64,000 bases of DNA from Metallyticus violacea (Eukaryota; Arthropoda; Insecta; Mantodea; Metallyticidae), in NCBI GenBank assembly GCA_030762175.1, contig CM060834.1:67375501-67439500 (forward strand). The letters are read 5' to 3'. Shown here piece by piece: positions 24,993-37,800 of this stretch. Under the pieces are notes generated by a model. It worked only from the letters and a program-made list of their open reading frames with translations. It did no database searches and was not told where the DNA came from. Position numbers and translations under genes: made by a program. Every line of letters begins with the position of its first letter. The first letter of the stretch is position 1.

Positions 24993-25964
24993 GAAGTTTG
25001 GAAACGTCGTTTGAATCACTTTTTTCCGTTCTTATTTGAGATTACTGGTTCTCTTTCATTATAGTAGTTTGATAGCCTCAGAAAAGCATATTATGCACAA
25101 AGAATCTCGAAAAGAAAAAAATTTTTTTTCGAAGTTTGGACACTTCGTTAGAATCACTTTTTTTCCGATCTTATTTGAAATAACTGATTGTCTTTCATTA
25201 TACTAGTTTGATAGCCTCAGCAAAGCATATTATGCGCAAAGAATCTCGAAAAGAAAAAAATTTTTTTCGAAGTTTGGAAACTTCGTTAGAATCACTTTTT
25301 TTCCGTTCTTATTTGAGATAACTGGTTCTCTTTCATTATACTAGTTTGATAGCCTCAGTAAAGCATATTATGCGCAAAGAATATGGAAAAGAAAAAAAAT
25401 TTTTTTCGAAGTTTGGAAACTTCGTTAGAATCACTTTTTTTCCGTTCTTATGTGAGATAACTGGTTCTCTTTCCTTATACTAGTTTGATAACCTCAGAAA
25501 AGGATATTATGCGCAAAGAATCTCGAAAAGAAAAAAGTTTTTTTTCGAAGTTTGGAAACTTCGTTTGAATCACTTTTTTTTCCGTTCTTATTTGAGATAA
25601 CTGGTTCTCTTTCATTATATTAGTTTGATAGCGTCAGTAAAGCATATTATGCGCAAAGAATCTGGAAAAGAAAAAAAAATTTTTTCGAAGTTTGGAAACT
25701 TCGTTAGAATCACTTTTTTTCCGATCTTATTTGAGATAACTGGTTCTCTTTCATTATACTAGTTTGATAGCCTCAGCAAAGCATATTATGCGCAAAGAAT
25801 CTCGAAAAGAAAAAAAATTTTTTTCGAAGTTTGGAAACTTCGTTAGAATCACTTTTTTTCCGTTCTTATTTGAGATATCTGGTTCTCTTTCATTATACTA
25901 GTTTGATAGACTCAGCAAAGAATATTATGCGCAAAGAATCTCGAAAAGAAAAAAAAATTTTTTC

Positions 25965-26379
25965 GAAGTTTGGAAACTTCGTTAGAATCACTTTTTTTCC
26001 GTTCTTATTTGAGATAACTGGTTCTCTTTCATTATACTAGTTTGATAGCGGTAGAAAAGGATATTATGCGCAAAGAATCTCGAAAAGAAAAAAAAATTTT
26101 TCGAAGTTTGGAAACTTCATTAGAATAACTTTTTTTCCGTTCTTATTCGAGATAACTGGTTCTCTTTCATTATACTAGTTTGATAGCCTCAGAAAAGCAT
26201 ATTATGCGCAAAGAATCTCGAAAAGAAAAAAATTTTTTTCGAAGTTTGGAAACTACATTAGAATCACTTTTTTTCCGTTCTTATTCGAGATAACTGGTTC
26301 GCTTTCATTATACTAATTTGATAGCCTCAGAAAAGCATATTATGCGCAAAGAATCTCGAAAATAAAAAAAAATTTTTTT
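25965..26379 (+). repeat. Divergent cassette D, copy
   Basis: Copy of 14161-14575 at offset 11804. The A/T tract before gtagtttgg is A9T7 here against A8T8 in the first copy, one of few differences noticed. Confidence 0.83.
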
Positions 26380-29012
26380 GTAGTTTGGAAACTTCGTTAG
26401 AATCACTTTTTTTCCGTTCTTATTTGAGATAACTGGTTCTCTTTCATTATACTAGTTTGATAGCCTCAGTAAAGCATATGATGCGCAAAGAATCTCGAAA
26501 AGAAAAAAATTTTTTTTCCAAGTTTGGAAACTTCCTTAGAATCACTTTTTTTCCGTTCTTATTTGAGATAACTGGTTCTCTTTCATTATACTAGTTTGAT
26601 AGCCTCAGTAAAGCATATTATGCGCAAAGAATCTGGAAAAGAAAAAAAAATTTTTTCGAAGTTTGGAAACGTCGTTTGAATCACTTTTTTCGGTTCTTAT
26701 TTGAGATTACTGCTTCTCTTTCATTATAGTAGTTTGATAGCCTCAGAAAAGCATATTATGGTCAAAGAATCTCGAAAAGAAAAAAAATTTTTTTCGAAGT
26801 TTGGAAACGTCGTTTGAATCACTTTTTTCCGTTCTTATTTGAGATTACTGGTTCTCTTTCATTATAGTAGAATGATAGCCTCAGAAAAGCATATTATGCA
26901 CAAAGAATATCGAAAAGAAAAAAAATTTTTTTGGAAGTTTGGAAACTTCGTTAGAATCACTTTTATTCCGTTCTTATTTGAGATAACTGGTTCTCTTTCA
27001 TTATACTAGTTTGATAGCCTCAGTAAAGCATATTATGCGCAAAGAATATGGAAAAGAAAAAAAAATTTTTTCGAAGTTTGGAAACTTCGTTAGAATCACT
27101 TTTTTTCCGTTCTTATGTGAGATAACTGGTTCTCTTTCCTTATACTAGTTTGATAGCCTCAGCAAAGCATATTATGCGCAAAAAATCTCGAAAAGAAAAA
27201 AATTTTTTTTCGAAGTTTGGAAACGTCGTTAGAATCACTTTTTTTCCGTTCTTATTTGAGATAACTGGTTCTCTTTCATTATACTAGTTTGATAGCCTCA
27301 GTAAAGCATATTATGCGCAAAGAATCTCGAAAAGAAAAAAATTTTTTTTCGAAGTTTGGAAACGTCGTTTGAATCACTTTTTTCCGTTCTTATTTGGGAT
27401 TACTGGTTCTCTTTCATTATAGTAGTTTGATAGCCTCAGCAAAGCATATTATGCGCAAAGAATCTCGAAAAGAAAAAAAATTTTTTTCGAAGTTTGGAAA
27501 CTTCGTTAGAATCACTTTTTTTCCGTTCTTATTTGAGATAACTGGTTCTCTTTCAATATACTAGTTTGATAGCCTCAGCAAAGAATATTATGCGCAAAGA
27601 ATCTCGAAAAGAAAAAAAATTTTTTTCGAAGTTTGGAAACTTCGTTAGAATCACTTTTTTTCCGTTCTTATTTGTGATAACTGGTTCTCTTTCATTATAC
27701 TAGTTTGATAGGCTCAGTAAAGCATATTATGCGCAAAGAATCTCGAAGAGAAAAAAAAATTTTTCGAAGTTTGGAAACGTCGTTTGAATCACTTTTATCT
27801 GTTCTTATTTGAGATAACTGGTTCTCTTTCATTATACTAGTTTGTTAGCCTCAGTAAAGCATATTATGCGCTAAGAATCTCGAAAAGAAAAAAAATTTTT
27901 TTCGAAGTTTGGAAACTTCCTTAGAATCATTTTTTTTCCGTTCTTATTTGAGATAACTGGTTCTCTTTCATTATACTAGTTTGATAGCCTCAGTAAAGCA
28001 TATTATGCGCAAAGAATCTGGAAAAGAAAAAAAATTTTTTTCGAAGTTTGGAAACTTCGTTAGAATCACTTTTTTTCCGTTCTTATTTGAGATAACAGGT
28101 TCTCTTTCATTATACTAGTTTGATAGCCTCAGTAAAGCATATTATGCACAAAGAATATCGAAAAGAAAAAAAATTTTTTTCGAAGTTTGGAAACTTCGTT
28201 TGAATCACTTTTTTTCCGTTGTTATTTGAGATAACTGGTTCTCTTTCATTATACTAGTTTGATAGCCTCAGTAAAGCATATTATGCGCAAGGAATCTCGA
28301 AAAGAAAAAAAATTTTTTTCGAGGTTTGGAAACTTCGTTAGAATCACTTTTTTTCCGTTCTTATTTGAGATAACTGGTTCTCTTTCATTATACTAGTTTG
28401 ATAGCCTCAGTAAAGCATATTATGCGCAAAGAATCTGGAAAAGAAAAAAGTTTTTTTTCGAAGTTTGGAAACTTCTTTAGAATCACTTTTTTTCCGTTCT
28501 TATTTGAGATAACTGGTTCTCTTTCATTATACTAGTTTGATAGCCTCAGTAAAGCATATTATGCTCAAAGAATCTCGAAAAGAAAAAAAATTTTTTTCGA
28601 AGTTTGGAAACGTCGTTTGAATCACTTTTTTCCGTTCTTATTTGAGATTACTGCTTCTCTTTCATTATACTAGTTTGATAGCCTCAGCAAAGCATATTAT
28701 GCGCAAAGAATCTCGAAAAGAAAAAAAATTTTTTTCGAAGTTTGGAAACTTCGTTAGAATCACTTTTTTTCCGTTCTTATTTGAGATAACTGGTTCTCTT
28801 TCATTATACTAGTTTGATAGCCTCAGTAAAGCATATTATGCGCAAAGAATCTCGAAAAGAAAAACATTTTTTTTCGAAGTTTGGAAACGTCGTTTGAATC
28901 ACTTTTTTCCGTTCTTATTTGAGATTACTGGTTTTCTTTCATTATAGTAGTTTGATAGCCTCAGAAAAGCATATTATACACAAAGAATCTCGAAAAGAAA
29001 AAAAATTTTTTC

Positions 29013-31097
29013 GAAGTTTGGACACTTCGTTAAAATCACTTTTTTTCCGATCTTATTTGAAATAACTGGTTCTCTTTCATTATACTAGTTTGATAGCCTC
29101 AGCAAAGAATATTATGCGCAAAGAATCTCGAAAAGAAAAAAAATTTTTTTCGAAGTTTGGAAACATCGTTAGAATCACTTTTTTTCCGTTCTTATTTGAG
29201 ATAACTGGTTCTCTTTCATTATACTAGTTTGATAGGCTCAGTAAAGCATATTATGCGCAAAGAATCTCGAAGAGAAAAAAAAAATATTTTTTCGAAGTTT
29301 GGAAACGTCGTTTGAATCACTTTTTTCCGTTCTTATTTGAGATTACTGGTTCTCTTTCATTATAGTAGTTTGATAGCCTCAGAAAAGCATATTATGCACA
29401 AAGAATCACGAAAAGAAAAAAAAATTTTTTCGAAGTTTGGAAACTTCGTTAGAATCACTTTTTTTCCGTTCTTATTTGAGATAACTGGTTCTCTTTCATT
29501 ATACTAGTTTGATAGCCTCAGAAATGCATATTATGCGCAAAGAATCTCGAAAACAAAAAAGTTTTTTTTCGAAGTTAGGAAACTTCGTTAGAATCACTTT
29601 TTTTCCGTTCTTATTTGAGAAAACTGCTTCTCTTTCATTATACTAGTTTGATAGGCCCAGTAAAGCATATTATGCGCAAAGAATCTCGAAAAGAAAAAAA
29701 TTTTTTTTCGAAGTTTGGAAACTTTGTTTGAATGACTTTTTTTCCGTTCTTATTTGAGATAACTGGTTCTCTTTCATTATACTAGTTTGATAGCCTCAGT
29801 AAAGCCATATTATGCGCAAAGAATATGGAAAAGAAAAAAAATTTTTTTCGAAGTTTGGAAACTTCGTTAGAATCACTTTTTTTCCGTTCTTATGTGAGAT
29901 AACTGGTTCTCTTTCCATATACTAGTTTGATAACCTCAGAAAAGGATATTATGCGCAAAGAATCTCGAAAAGAAAAAAGTTTTTTTTCGAAGTTTGGAAA
30001 CTTCATTTGAATCACTTTTTTTTCCGTTCTTATTTGAGATAACTGGTTCTCTTTCATTATATTAGTTTGATAGCGTCAGTAAAGCATATTATGCGCAAAG
30101 AACCTGGAAAAGAAAAAAAATTATTTTTGAAGTTTGGAAACTTCGTTAGAATCACTTTTTTCCGTTCTTAATTGAGATAACTGGTTCTCTTTCATTATAC
30201 TAGTTTGATAGCCTCAGTAAAGCATATTATGCGCAAAGAATCTCGAAAAGAAAAAAGTTTTTTTTCGAAGTTTGGAAACTTCGTTTGAATCACTTTTTTT
30301 CCGTTGTTATTTGAGATAACTGGTTCTCTTTCATTATACTAGTTTGATAGCCTCAGTAAAGCATATTATGCGCAAGGAATCTCGAAAAGAAAAAAAATTT
30401 TTTTCGAGGTTTGGAAACTTCGTTAGAATCACTTTTTTTCCGTTCTTATTTGAGATAACTGGTTCTCTTTCATTATACTAGTTTGATAGCCTCAGTAAAG
30501 CATATTATGCGCAAAGAATCTGGAAAAGAAAAAAGTTTTTTTCGAAGTTTGGAAACTTCTTTAGAATCACTTTTTTTCCGTTCTTATTTGAGATAACTGG
30601 TTCTCTTTCATTATACTAGTTTGATAGCCTCAGTAAAGCATATTATGCTCAAAGAATCTCGAAAAGAAAAAAAATTTTTTTCGAAGTTTGGAAACGTCGT
30701 TTGAATCACTTTTTTCCGTTCTTATTTGAGATTACTGCTTCTCTTTCATTATACTAGTTTGATAGCCTCAGCAAAGCATATTATGCGCAAAGAATCTCGA
30801 AAAGAAAAAAAATTTTTTTCGAAGTTTGGAAACTTCGTTAGAATCACTTTTTTTCCGTTCTTATTTGAGATAACTGGTTCTCTTTCATTATACTAGTTTG
30901 ATAGCCTCAGTAAAGCATATTATGCGCAAAGAATCTCGAAAAGAAAAAAATTTTTTTTCGAAGTTTGGAAACGTCGTTTGAATCACTTTTTTCCGTTCTT
31001 ATTTGAGATTACTGGTTCTCTTTCATTATAGTAGTTTGATAGCCTCAGAAAAGCATATTATGCACAAAGAATCTCGAAAAGAAAAAAAATTTATTTC
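29013..31097 (+). repeat. 15-monomer HOR unit, 2085 bp
   Basis: Copy of the unit at 19984 (offset 9029), including gaaacatcgtt near 29164, agaaatgcat and gaagttagg. Just upstream, the T-run before the marker monomer has lost one base, which changes the local offset from 9030 to 9029. Confidence 0.9.
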
Positions 31098-31378
31098 GAA
31101 GTTTGGACACTTCGTTAGAATCACTTTTTTTCCGATCTTATTTGAAATAACTGGTTCTCTTTCATTATACTAGTTTGATAGCCTCAGCAAAGAATATTAT
31201 GCGCAAAGAATCTCGAAAAGAAAAAAAATTTTTTTCCAAGTTTGGAAACTTCGTTAGAATCACTTTTTTTCCGTTCTTATTTGAGATAACTGGTTCTCTT
31301 TCATTATACTAGTTTGATAGGCTCAGTAAAGCATATTATGCGCAAAGAATCTCGAAGAGAAAAAAAAAATATTTTTTC

Positions 31379-31519
31379 GAAGTTTGGAAACGTCGTTTGA
31401 ATCACTTTTTTCCGTTCTTATTTGAGATTACTGGTTCTCTTTCATTATAGTAGTTTGATAGCCTCAGAAAAGCATATTATGCACAAAGAATCTCGAAGAG
31501 AAAAAAAAAATATTTTTTC
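31379..31519 (+). repeat. Chimeric monomer, third copy
   Basis: Same chimera as at 22350, displaced by 9029 bp within the 27.0-32.8 kb duplicated block. Confidence 0.83.
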
Positions 31520-33047
31520 GAAGTTTGGAAACGTCGTTTGAATCACTTTTTTCCGTTCTTATTTGAGATTACTGGTTCTCTTTCATTATAGTAGTTTGAT
31601 AGCCTCAGAAAAGCATATTATGCACAAAGAATCACGAAAAGAAAAAAAAATTTTTTCGAAGTTTGGAAACTTCGTTAGAATCACTTTTTTTCCGTTCTTA
31701 TTTGAGATAACTGGTTCTCTTTCATTATACTAGTTTGATAGCCTCAGAAAAGCATATTATGCGCAAAGAATCTCGAAAACAAAAAAGTTTTTTTTCGAAG
31801 TTAGGAAACTTCGTTAGAATCACTTTTTTTCCGTTCTTATTTGAGAAAACTGCTTCTCTTTCATTATACTAGTTTGATAGGCCCAGTAAAGCATATTATG
31901 CGCAAAGAATCTCGAAAAGAAAAAAATTTTTTTTCGAAGTTTGGAAACTTTGTTTGAATGACTTTTTTTCCGTTCTTATTTGAGATAACTGGTTCTCTTT
32001 CATTATACTAGTTTGATAGCCTCAGTAAAGCCATATTATGCGCAAAGAATATGGAAAAGAAAAAAAATTTTTTTCGAAGTTTGGAAACTTCATTTGAATC
32101 ACTTTTTTTTCCGTTCTTATTTGAGATAACTGGTTCTCTTTCATTATATTAGTTTGATAGCGTCAGTAAAGCATATTATGCGCAAAGAACCTGGAAAAGA
32201 AAAAAAATTATTTTTGAAGTTTGGAAACTTCGTTAGAATCACTTTTTTCCGTTCTTAATTGAGATAACTGGTTCTCTTTCATTATACTAGTTTGATAGCC
32301 TCAGTAAAGCATATTATGCGCAAAGAATCTCGAAAAGAAAAAAGTTTTTTTTCGAAGTTTGGAAACTTCGTTTGAATCACTTTTTTTCCGTTGTTATTTG
32401 AGATAACTGGTTCTCTTTCATTATACTAGTTTGATAGCCTCAGTAAAGCATATTATGCGCAAGGAATCTCGAAAAGAAAAAAAATTTTTTTCGAGGTTTG
32501 GAAACTTCGTTAGAATCACTTTTTTTCCGTTCTTATTTGAGATAACTGGTTCTCTTTCATTATACTAGTTTGATAGCCTCAGTAAAGCATATTATGCGCA
32601 AAGAATCTGGAAAAGAAAAAATTTTTTTTTCGAAGTTTGGAAACTTCTTTAGAATCACTTTTTTTCCGTTCTTATTTGAGATAACTGGTTCTCTTTCATT
32701 ATACTAGTTTGATAGCCTCAGTAAAGCATATTATGCTCAAAGAATCTCGAAAAGAAAAAAAATTTTTTTCGAAGTTTGGAAACGTCGTTTGAATCACTTT
32801 TTTCCGTTCTTATTTGAGATTACTGGTTCTCTTTCATTATAGTAGTTTGATAGCCTCAGAAAAGCATATTATACACAAAGAATCTCGAAAAGAAAAAAAA
32901 ATTTTTTCGAAGTTTGGACACTTCGTTAGAATCACTTTTTTTCCGATCTTATTTGAAATAACTGGTTCTCTTTCATTATACTAGTTTGATAGCCTCAGCA
33001 AAGAATATTATGCGCAAAGAATCTCGAAAAGAAAAAAAATTTTTTTC

Positions 33048-33186
33048 GAAGTTTGGAAACTTCGTTAGAATCACTTTTTTTCCGTTCTTATTTGAGATAA
33101 CTGGTTCTCTTTCATTATACTAGTTTGATAGGCTCAGTAAAGCATATTATGCGCAAAGAATCACAAAAAGAAAAAAAAAATTTTTC
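33048..33186 (+). repeat. Reciprocal chimeric monomer (monomer 2 front, monomer 3 rear), 139 bp
   Basis: This unit has the ataggctcag and gcgcaaag of HOR monomer 2. It then switches to the atcac-type end of monomer 3 (atcacaaaaag, A10T5, no gaagag). It replaces one monomer 2 and one monomer 3 and shortens its HOR by 141 bp. It is the mirror image of the chimera at 9573. The tract end (A10T5 rather than A9T6) and acaaaaag rather than acgaaaag are extra changes, so it is not a pristine product. Confidence 0.78.
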
Positions 33187-34714
33187 GAAGTTTGGAAACT
33201 TCGTTAGAATCACTTTTTTTCCGTTCTTATTTGAGATAACTGGTTCTCTTTCATTATACTAGTTTGATAGCCTCAGAAAAGCATATTATGCGCAAAGAAT
33301 CTCGAAAACAAAAAAGTTTTTTTTCGAAGTTTGGAAACTTCGTTAGAATCACTTTTTTTCCGTTCTTATTTGAGAAAACTGCTTCTCTTTCATTATACTA
33401 GTTTGATAGGCCCAGTAAAGCATATTATGCGCAAAGAATCTCGAAAAGAAAAAAATTTTTTTTCGAAGTTTGGAAACTTTGTTTGAATGAATTTTTTTCC
33501 GTTCTTATTTGAGATAACTGGTTCTCTTTCATTATACTAGTTTGATAGCCTCAGTAAAGCATATTATGCGCAAAGAATATGGAAAAGAAAAAAAATTTTT
33601 TTTGAAGTTTGGAAACTTCGTTAGAATCACTTTTTTTCCGTTCTTATGTGAGATAACTGGTTCTCTTTCCATATACTAGTTTGATAACCTCAGAAAAGGA
33701 TATTATGCGCAAAGAATCTCGAAAAGAAAAAAGTTTTTTTTCGAAGTTTGGAAACTTCATTTGAATCACTTTTTTTTCCGTTCTTATTTGAGATAACTGG
33801 TTCTCTTTCATTATATTAGTTTGATAGCGTCAGTAAAGCATATTATGCGCAAAGAACCTGGAAAAGAAAAAAAATTATTTTTGAAGTTTGGAAACTTCGT
33901 TAGAATCACTTTTTTCCGTTCTTAATTGAGATAACTGGTTCTCTTTCATTATACTAGTTTGATAGCCTCAGTAAAGCATATTATGCGCAAAGAATCTCGA
34001 AAAGAAAAAAGTTTTTTTTCGAAGTTTGGAAACTTCGTTTGAATCACTTTTTTTCCGTTGTTATTTGAGATAACGGGTTCTCTTTCATTATACTAGTTTG
34101 ATAGCCTCAGTAAAGCATATTATGCGCAAGGAATCTCGAAAAGAAAAAAAATTTTTTTCGAGGTTTGGAAACTTCGTTAGAATCACTTTTTTTCCGTTCT
34201 TATTTGAGATAACTGGTTCTCTTTCATTATACTAGTTTGATAGCCTCAGTAAAGCATATTATGCGCAAAGAATCTGGAAAAGAAAAAAGTTTTTTTTCGA
34301 AGTTTGGAAACTTCTTTAGAATCACTTTTTTTCCGTTCTTATTTGAGATAACTGGTTCTCTTTCATTATACTAGTTTGATAGCCTCAGTAAAGCATATTA
34401 TGCTCAAAGAATCTCGAAAAGAAAAAAAATTTTTTTCGAAGTTTGGAAACGTCGTTTGAATCACTTTTTTCCGTTCTTATTTGAGATTACTGCTTCTCTT
34501 TCATTATACTAGTTTGATAGCCTCAGCAAAGCATATTATGCGCAAAGAATCTCGAAAAGAAAAAAAATTTTTTTCGAAGTTTGGAAACTTCGTTAGAATC
34601 ACTTTTTTTCCGTTCTTATTTGAGATAACTGGTTCTCTTTCATTATACTAGTTTGATAGCCTCAGTAAAGCATATTATGCGCAAAGAATCTCGAAAAGAA
34701 AAAAATTTTTTTTC

Positions 34715-34852
34715 GAAGTTTGGAAACGTCGTTTGAATCACTTTTTTCCGTTCTTATTTGAGATTACTGGTTCTCTTTCATTATAGTAGTTTGATAGCCT
34801 CAGAAAAGCATATTATGCACAAAGAATCTCGAAAAGAAAAAAAATTTTTTTC
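34715..34852 (+). repeat. Representative type-2 monomer (138 bp)
   Basis: Type-2 monomers carry a linked set of changes: acgtcgtttgaatcac instead of acttcgttagaatcac, six Ts instead of seven (hence 138 bp), and often gattactgg for gataactgg, atagtag for atactag, cagaaaagc for cagtaaagc and gcacaaag for gcgcaaag. The acgtcg change breaks one pair in the 8-bp-arm inverted repeat. Because the changes travel together, type 2 behaves as a subfamily rather than as scattered mutations. It occupies fixed positions in the 15-monomer HOR (positions 3, 13 and 15 counted from the ggacac monomer). Confidence 0.9.
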
Positions 34853-37800
34853 GAAGTTTGGACACTTCGTTAGAATCACTTTTTTTCCGATCTTATTTGA
34901 AATAACTGGTTCTCTTTCATTATACTAGTTTGATTGCCTCAGCAAAGAATATTATGCGCAAAGAATCTCGAAAAGAAAAAAAATTTTTTTCGAAGTTTGG
35001 AAACTTCGTTAGAATCACTTTTTTTCCGTTCTTATTTGAGATAACTGGTTCTCTTTCATTATACTAGTTTGATAGGCTCAGTAAAGCATATTATGCGCAA
35101 AGAATCTCGAAGAGAAAAAAAAAATATTTTTTCGAAGTTTGGAAACGTCGTTTGAATCACTTTTTTCCGTTCTTATTTGAGATTACTGGTTCTCTTTCAT
35201 TATAGTAGTTTGATAGCCTCAGAAAAGCATATTATGCACAAAGAATCACGAAAAGAAAAAAAAATTTTTTCGAAGTTTGGGAACTTCGTTAGAATCACTT
35301 TTTTTCCGTTCTTATTTGAGATAACTGGTTCTCTTTCATTATACTAGTTTGATAGCCTCAGAAAAGCATATTATGCGCAAAGAATCTCGAAAACAAAAAA
35401 GTTTTTTTTCGAAGTTTGGAAACTTCGTTAGAATCACTTTTTTTCCGTTCTTATTTGAGAAAACTGCTTCTCTTTCATTATACTAGTTTGATAGGCCCAG
35501 TATAGCATATGATGCGCAAAGAATCTCGAAAAGAAAAAAATTTTTTTTCGAAGTTTGGAAACTTTGTTTGAATGACTTTTTTTCCGTTCTTATTTGAGAT
35601 AACTGGTTCTCTTTCATTATACTAGTTTGATAGCCTCAGTAAAGCATATTATGCGCAAAGAATCTGGAAAAGAAAAATAATTTTTTTCGAAGTTTGGAAA
35701 CGTCGTTTGAATCACTTTTTTCCGTTCTTATTTGAGATTACTGCTTCTCTTTCATTATAGTAGTTTGATAGCCTCAGAAAAGCATATTATGCTCAAAGAA
35801 TCTGGAAAAGAAAAAAAATTTTTTTCGAAGTTTGGAAACGTCGTTTGAATCACTTTTTTCCGTTTTTATTTGAGATTACTGGTTCTCTTTCATTATAGTA
35901 GAATGATAGCCTCAGAAAAGCATATTATGCACAAAGAATATCGAAAAGAAAAAAAATTTTTTTGGAAGTTTGGAAACTTCGTTAGAATCACTTTTATTCC
36001 GTTCTTATTTGAGATAACTGGTTCTCTTTCATTATACTAGTTTGATAGCCTCAGAAAAGCATATTATGCGCAAAGAATCTCGAAAAGAAAAAAAGTTTTT
36101 TTTCGAAGTTTGGAAACTTCGTTTGAATCACTTTTTTTCCGTTCTTATTTGAGATAACTGGTTCTCTTTCATTATACTAGTTTGATAGCCTCAGCAAAGC
36201 ATATTATGCACAAAGAATCTCGAAAAGAAAAAATTTTTTTTTCGAAGTTTGGAAACTTTGTTTGAATGAATTTTTTTCCGTTCTTATTTGAGATAACTGG
36301 TTCTCTTTCATTATACTAGTTTGATAGCCTCAGTAAAGCATATTATGCGCAAAGAATATGGAAAAGAAAAAAAATTTTTTTCGAAGTTTGGAAACTTCGT
36401 TAGAATCACTTTTTTTCCGTTCTTATGTGAGATAACTGGTTCTCTTTCCTTATACTAGTTTGATAACCTCAGAAAAGGATATTATGCGCAAAGAATCTCG
36501 AAAAGAAAAAAGTTTTTTTTTCGAAGTTTGGAAACTTCGTTTGAATCACTTTTTTTTCCGTTCTTATTTGAGATAACTGGTTCTCTTTCATTATATTAGT
36601 TTGATAGCGTCAGTAAAGCATATTATGCGCTAAGAATCTGGAAAAGAAAAAAAATTTTTTTCGAAGTTTGGAAACTTCGTTAGAATCACTTTTTTCCGTT
36701 CTTATTTGAGATAACTGGTTCTCTTTCATTATACTAGTTTGATAGCCTCAGCAAAGCATATTATGCGCAAAAAATCTCGAAAAGAAAAAAATTTTTTTTC
36801 GAAGTTTGGAAACGTCGTTAGAATCACTTTTTTTCCGTTCTTATTTGAGATAACTGGTTCTCTTTCATTATACTAGTTTGATAGCCTCAGTAAAGCATAT
36901 TATGCGCAAAGAATCTCGAAAAGAAAAAAATTTTTTTTCGAAGTTTGGAAACGTCGTTTGAATCACTTTTTTCCGTTCTTATTTGGGATTACTGCTTCTC
37001 TTTCATTATAGTAGTTTGATAGCCTCAGCAAAGCATATTATGCGCAAAGAATCTCGAAAAGAAAAAAAATTTTTTTCGAAGTTTGGAAACTTCGTTAGAA
37101 TCACTTTTTTTCCGTTCTTATTTGAGATAACTGGTTCTCTTTCATTAGACTAGTTTGATAGCCTCAGCAAAGAATATTATGCGCAAAGAATCTCGAAAAG
37201 AAAAAAAATTTTTTTCGAAGTTTGGAAACTTCGTTAGAATCACTTTTTTTCCGTTCTTATTTGTGATAACTGGTTCTCTTTCATTATACTAGTTTGATAG
37301 GCTCAGTAAAGCATATTATGCGCAAAGAATCTCGAAGAGAAAAAAAAAATTTTTCGAAGTTTGGAAACGTCGTTTGAATCACTTTTTTCCGTTCTTATTT
37401 GAGATAACTGGTTCTCTTTCATTATACTAGTTTGTTAGCCTCAGTAAAGCATATTATGCGCAAAGAATCTCGAAAAGAAAAAAAATTTTTTTCGAAGTTT
37501 GGAAACTTCCTTAGAATCACTTTTTTTCCGTTCTTATTTGAGATAACTGGTTCTCTTTCATTATACTAGTTTGATAGCCTCAGTAAAGCATATTATGCGC
37601 AAAGAATCTGGAAAAGAAAAAAAAATTTTTTCGAAATTTGGAAACTTCGTTAGAATCACTTTTTTTCCGTTCTTATTTGAGATAACAGGTTCTCTTTCAT
37701 TATACTAGTTTGATAGCCTCAGTAAAGCATATTATGCGCAAAGAATCTCGAAAAGAAAAAAGTTTTTTTTCGAAGTTTGGAAACTTCGTTTGAATCACTT

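Larger units (their letters stand above)
23730..27030 (+). repeat. Duplicated block equal to 11926-15226 (offset 11804)
   Basis: Markers at a constant 11804 offset include aaaactgctt (11987/23791), cassette C (12633/24437), cassette D (14161/25965) and ttggaagttt (15127/26931). About 3.3 kb. Both ends switch to other parts of the array in the same monomer phase, so the block was joined without disturbing the 139-bp register. Confidence 0.87.
27031..32785 (+). repeat. Duplicated block equal to 18001-23716 (offset 9030 to 8890)
   Basis: tattatgcgcaaagaatatg at 27031 matches 18001. The offset is 9030 up to about 29009, then 9029 after loss of one T, then 8890 after about 32085. There, exactly one 139-bp monomer (the ttatgtgag/ttccata/ataacctcag monomer) is missing, and gaatatgg joins directly to a cttcatttg monomer. 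The final part (about 32600-32785) matches 10.93-11.12 kb rather than 23.7 kb. Confidence 0.86.
32909..34852 (+). repeat. 14-monomer HOR variant, 1944 bp
   Basis: Marker-to-marker distance is 1944 bp, 141 bp less than the standard 2085. The missing material lies between HOR monomers 2 and 3. The monomer at 33048-33186 begins as monomer 2 (ataggctcag, gcgcaaag) and ends as monomer 3 (atcac, no gaagag, no T-A-T interruption). The rest of the unit follows the standard order at offset 32645 to the first copy. This is the expected deletion product of unequal crossover between adjacent monomers. Confidence 0.85.
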
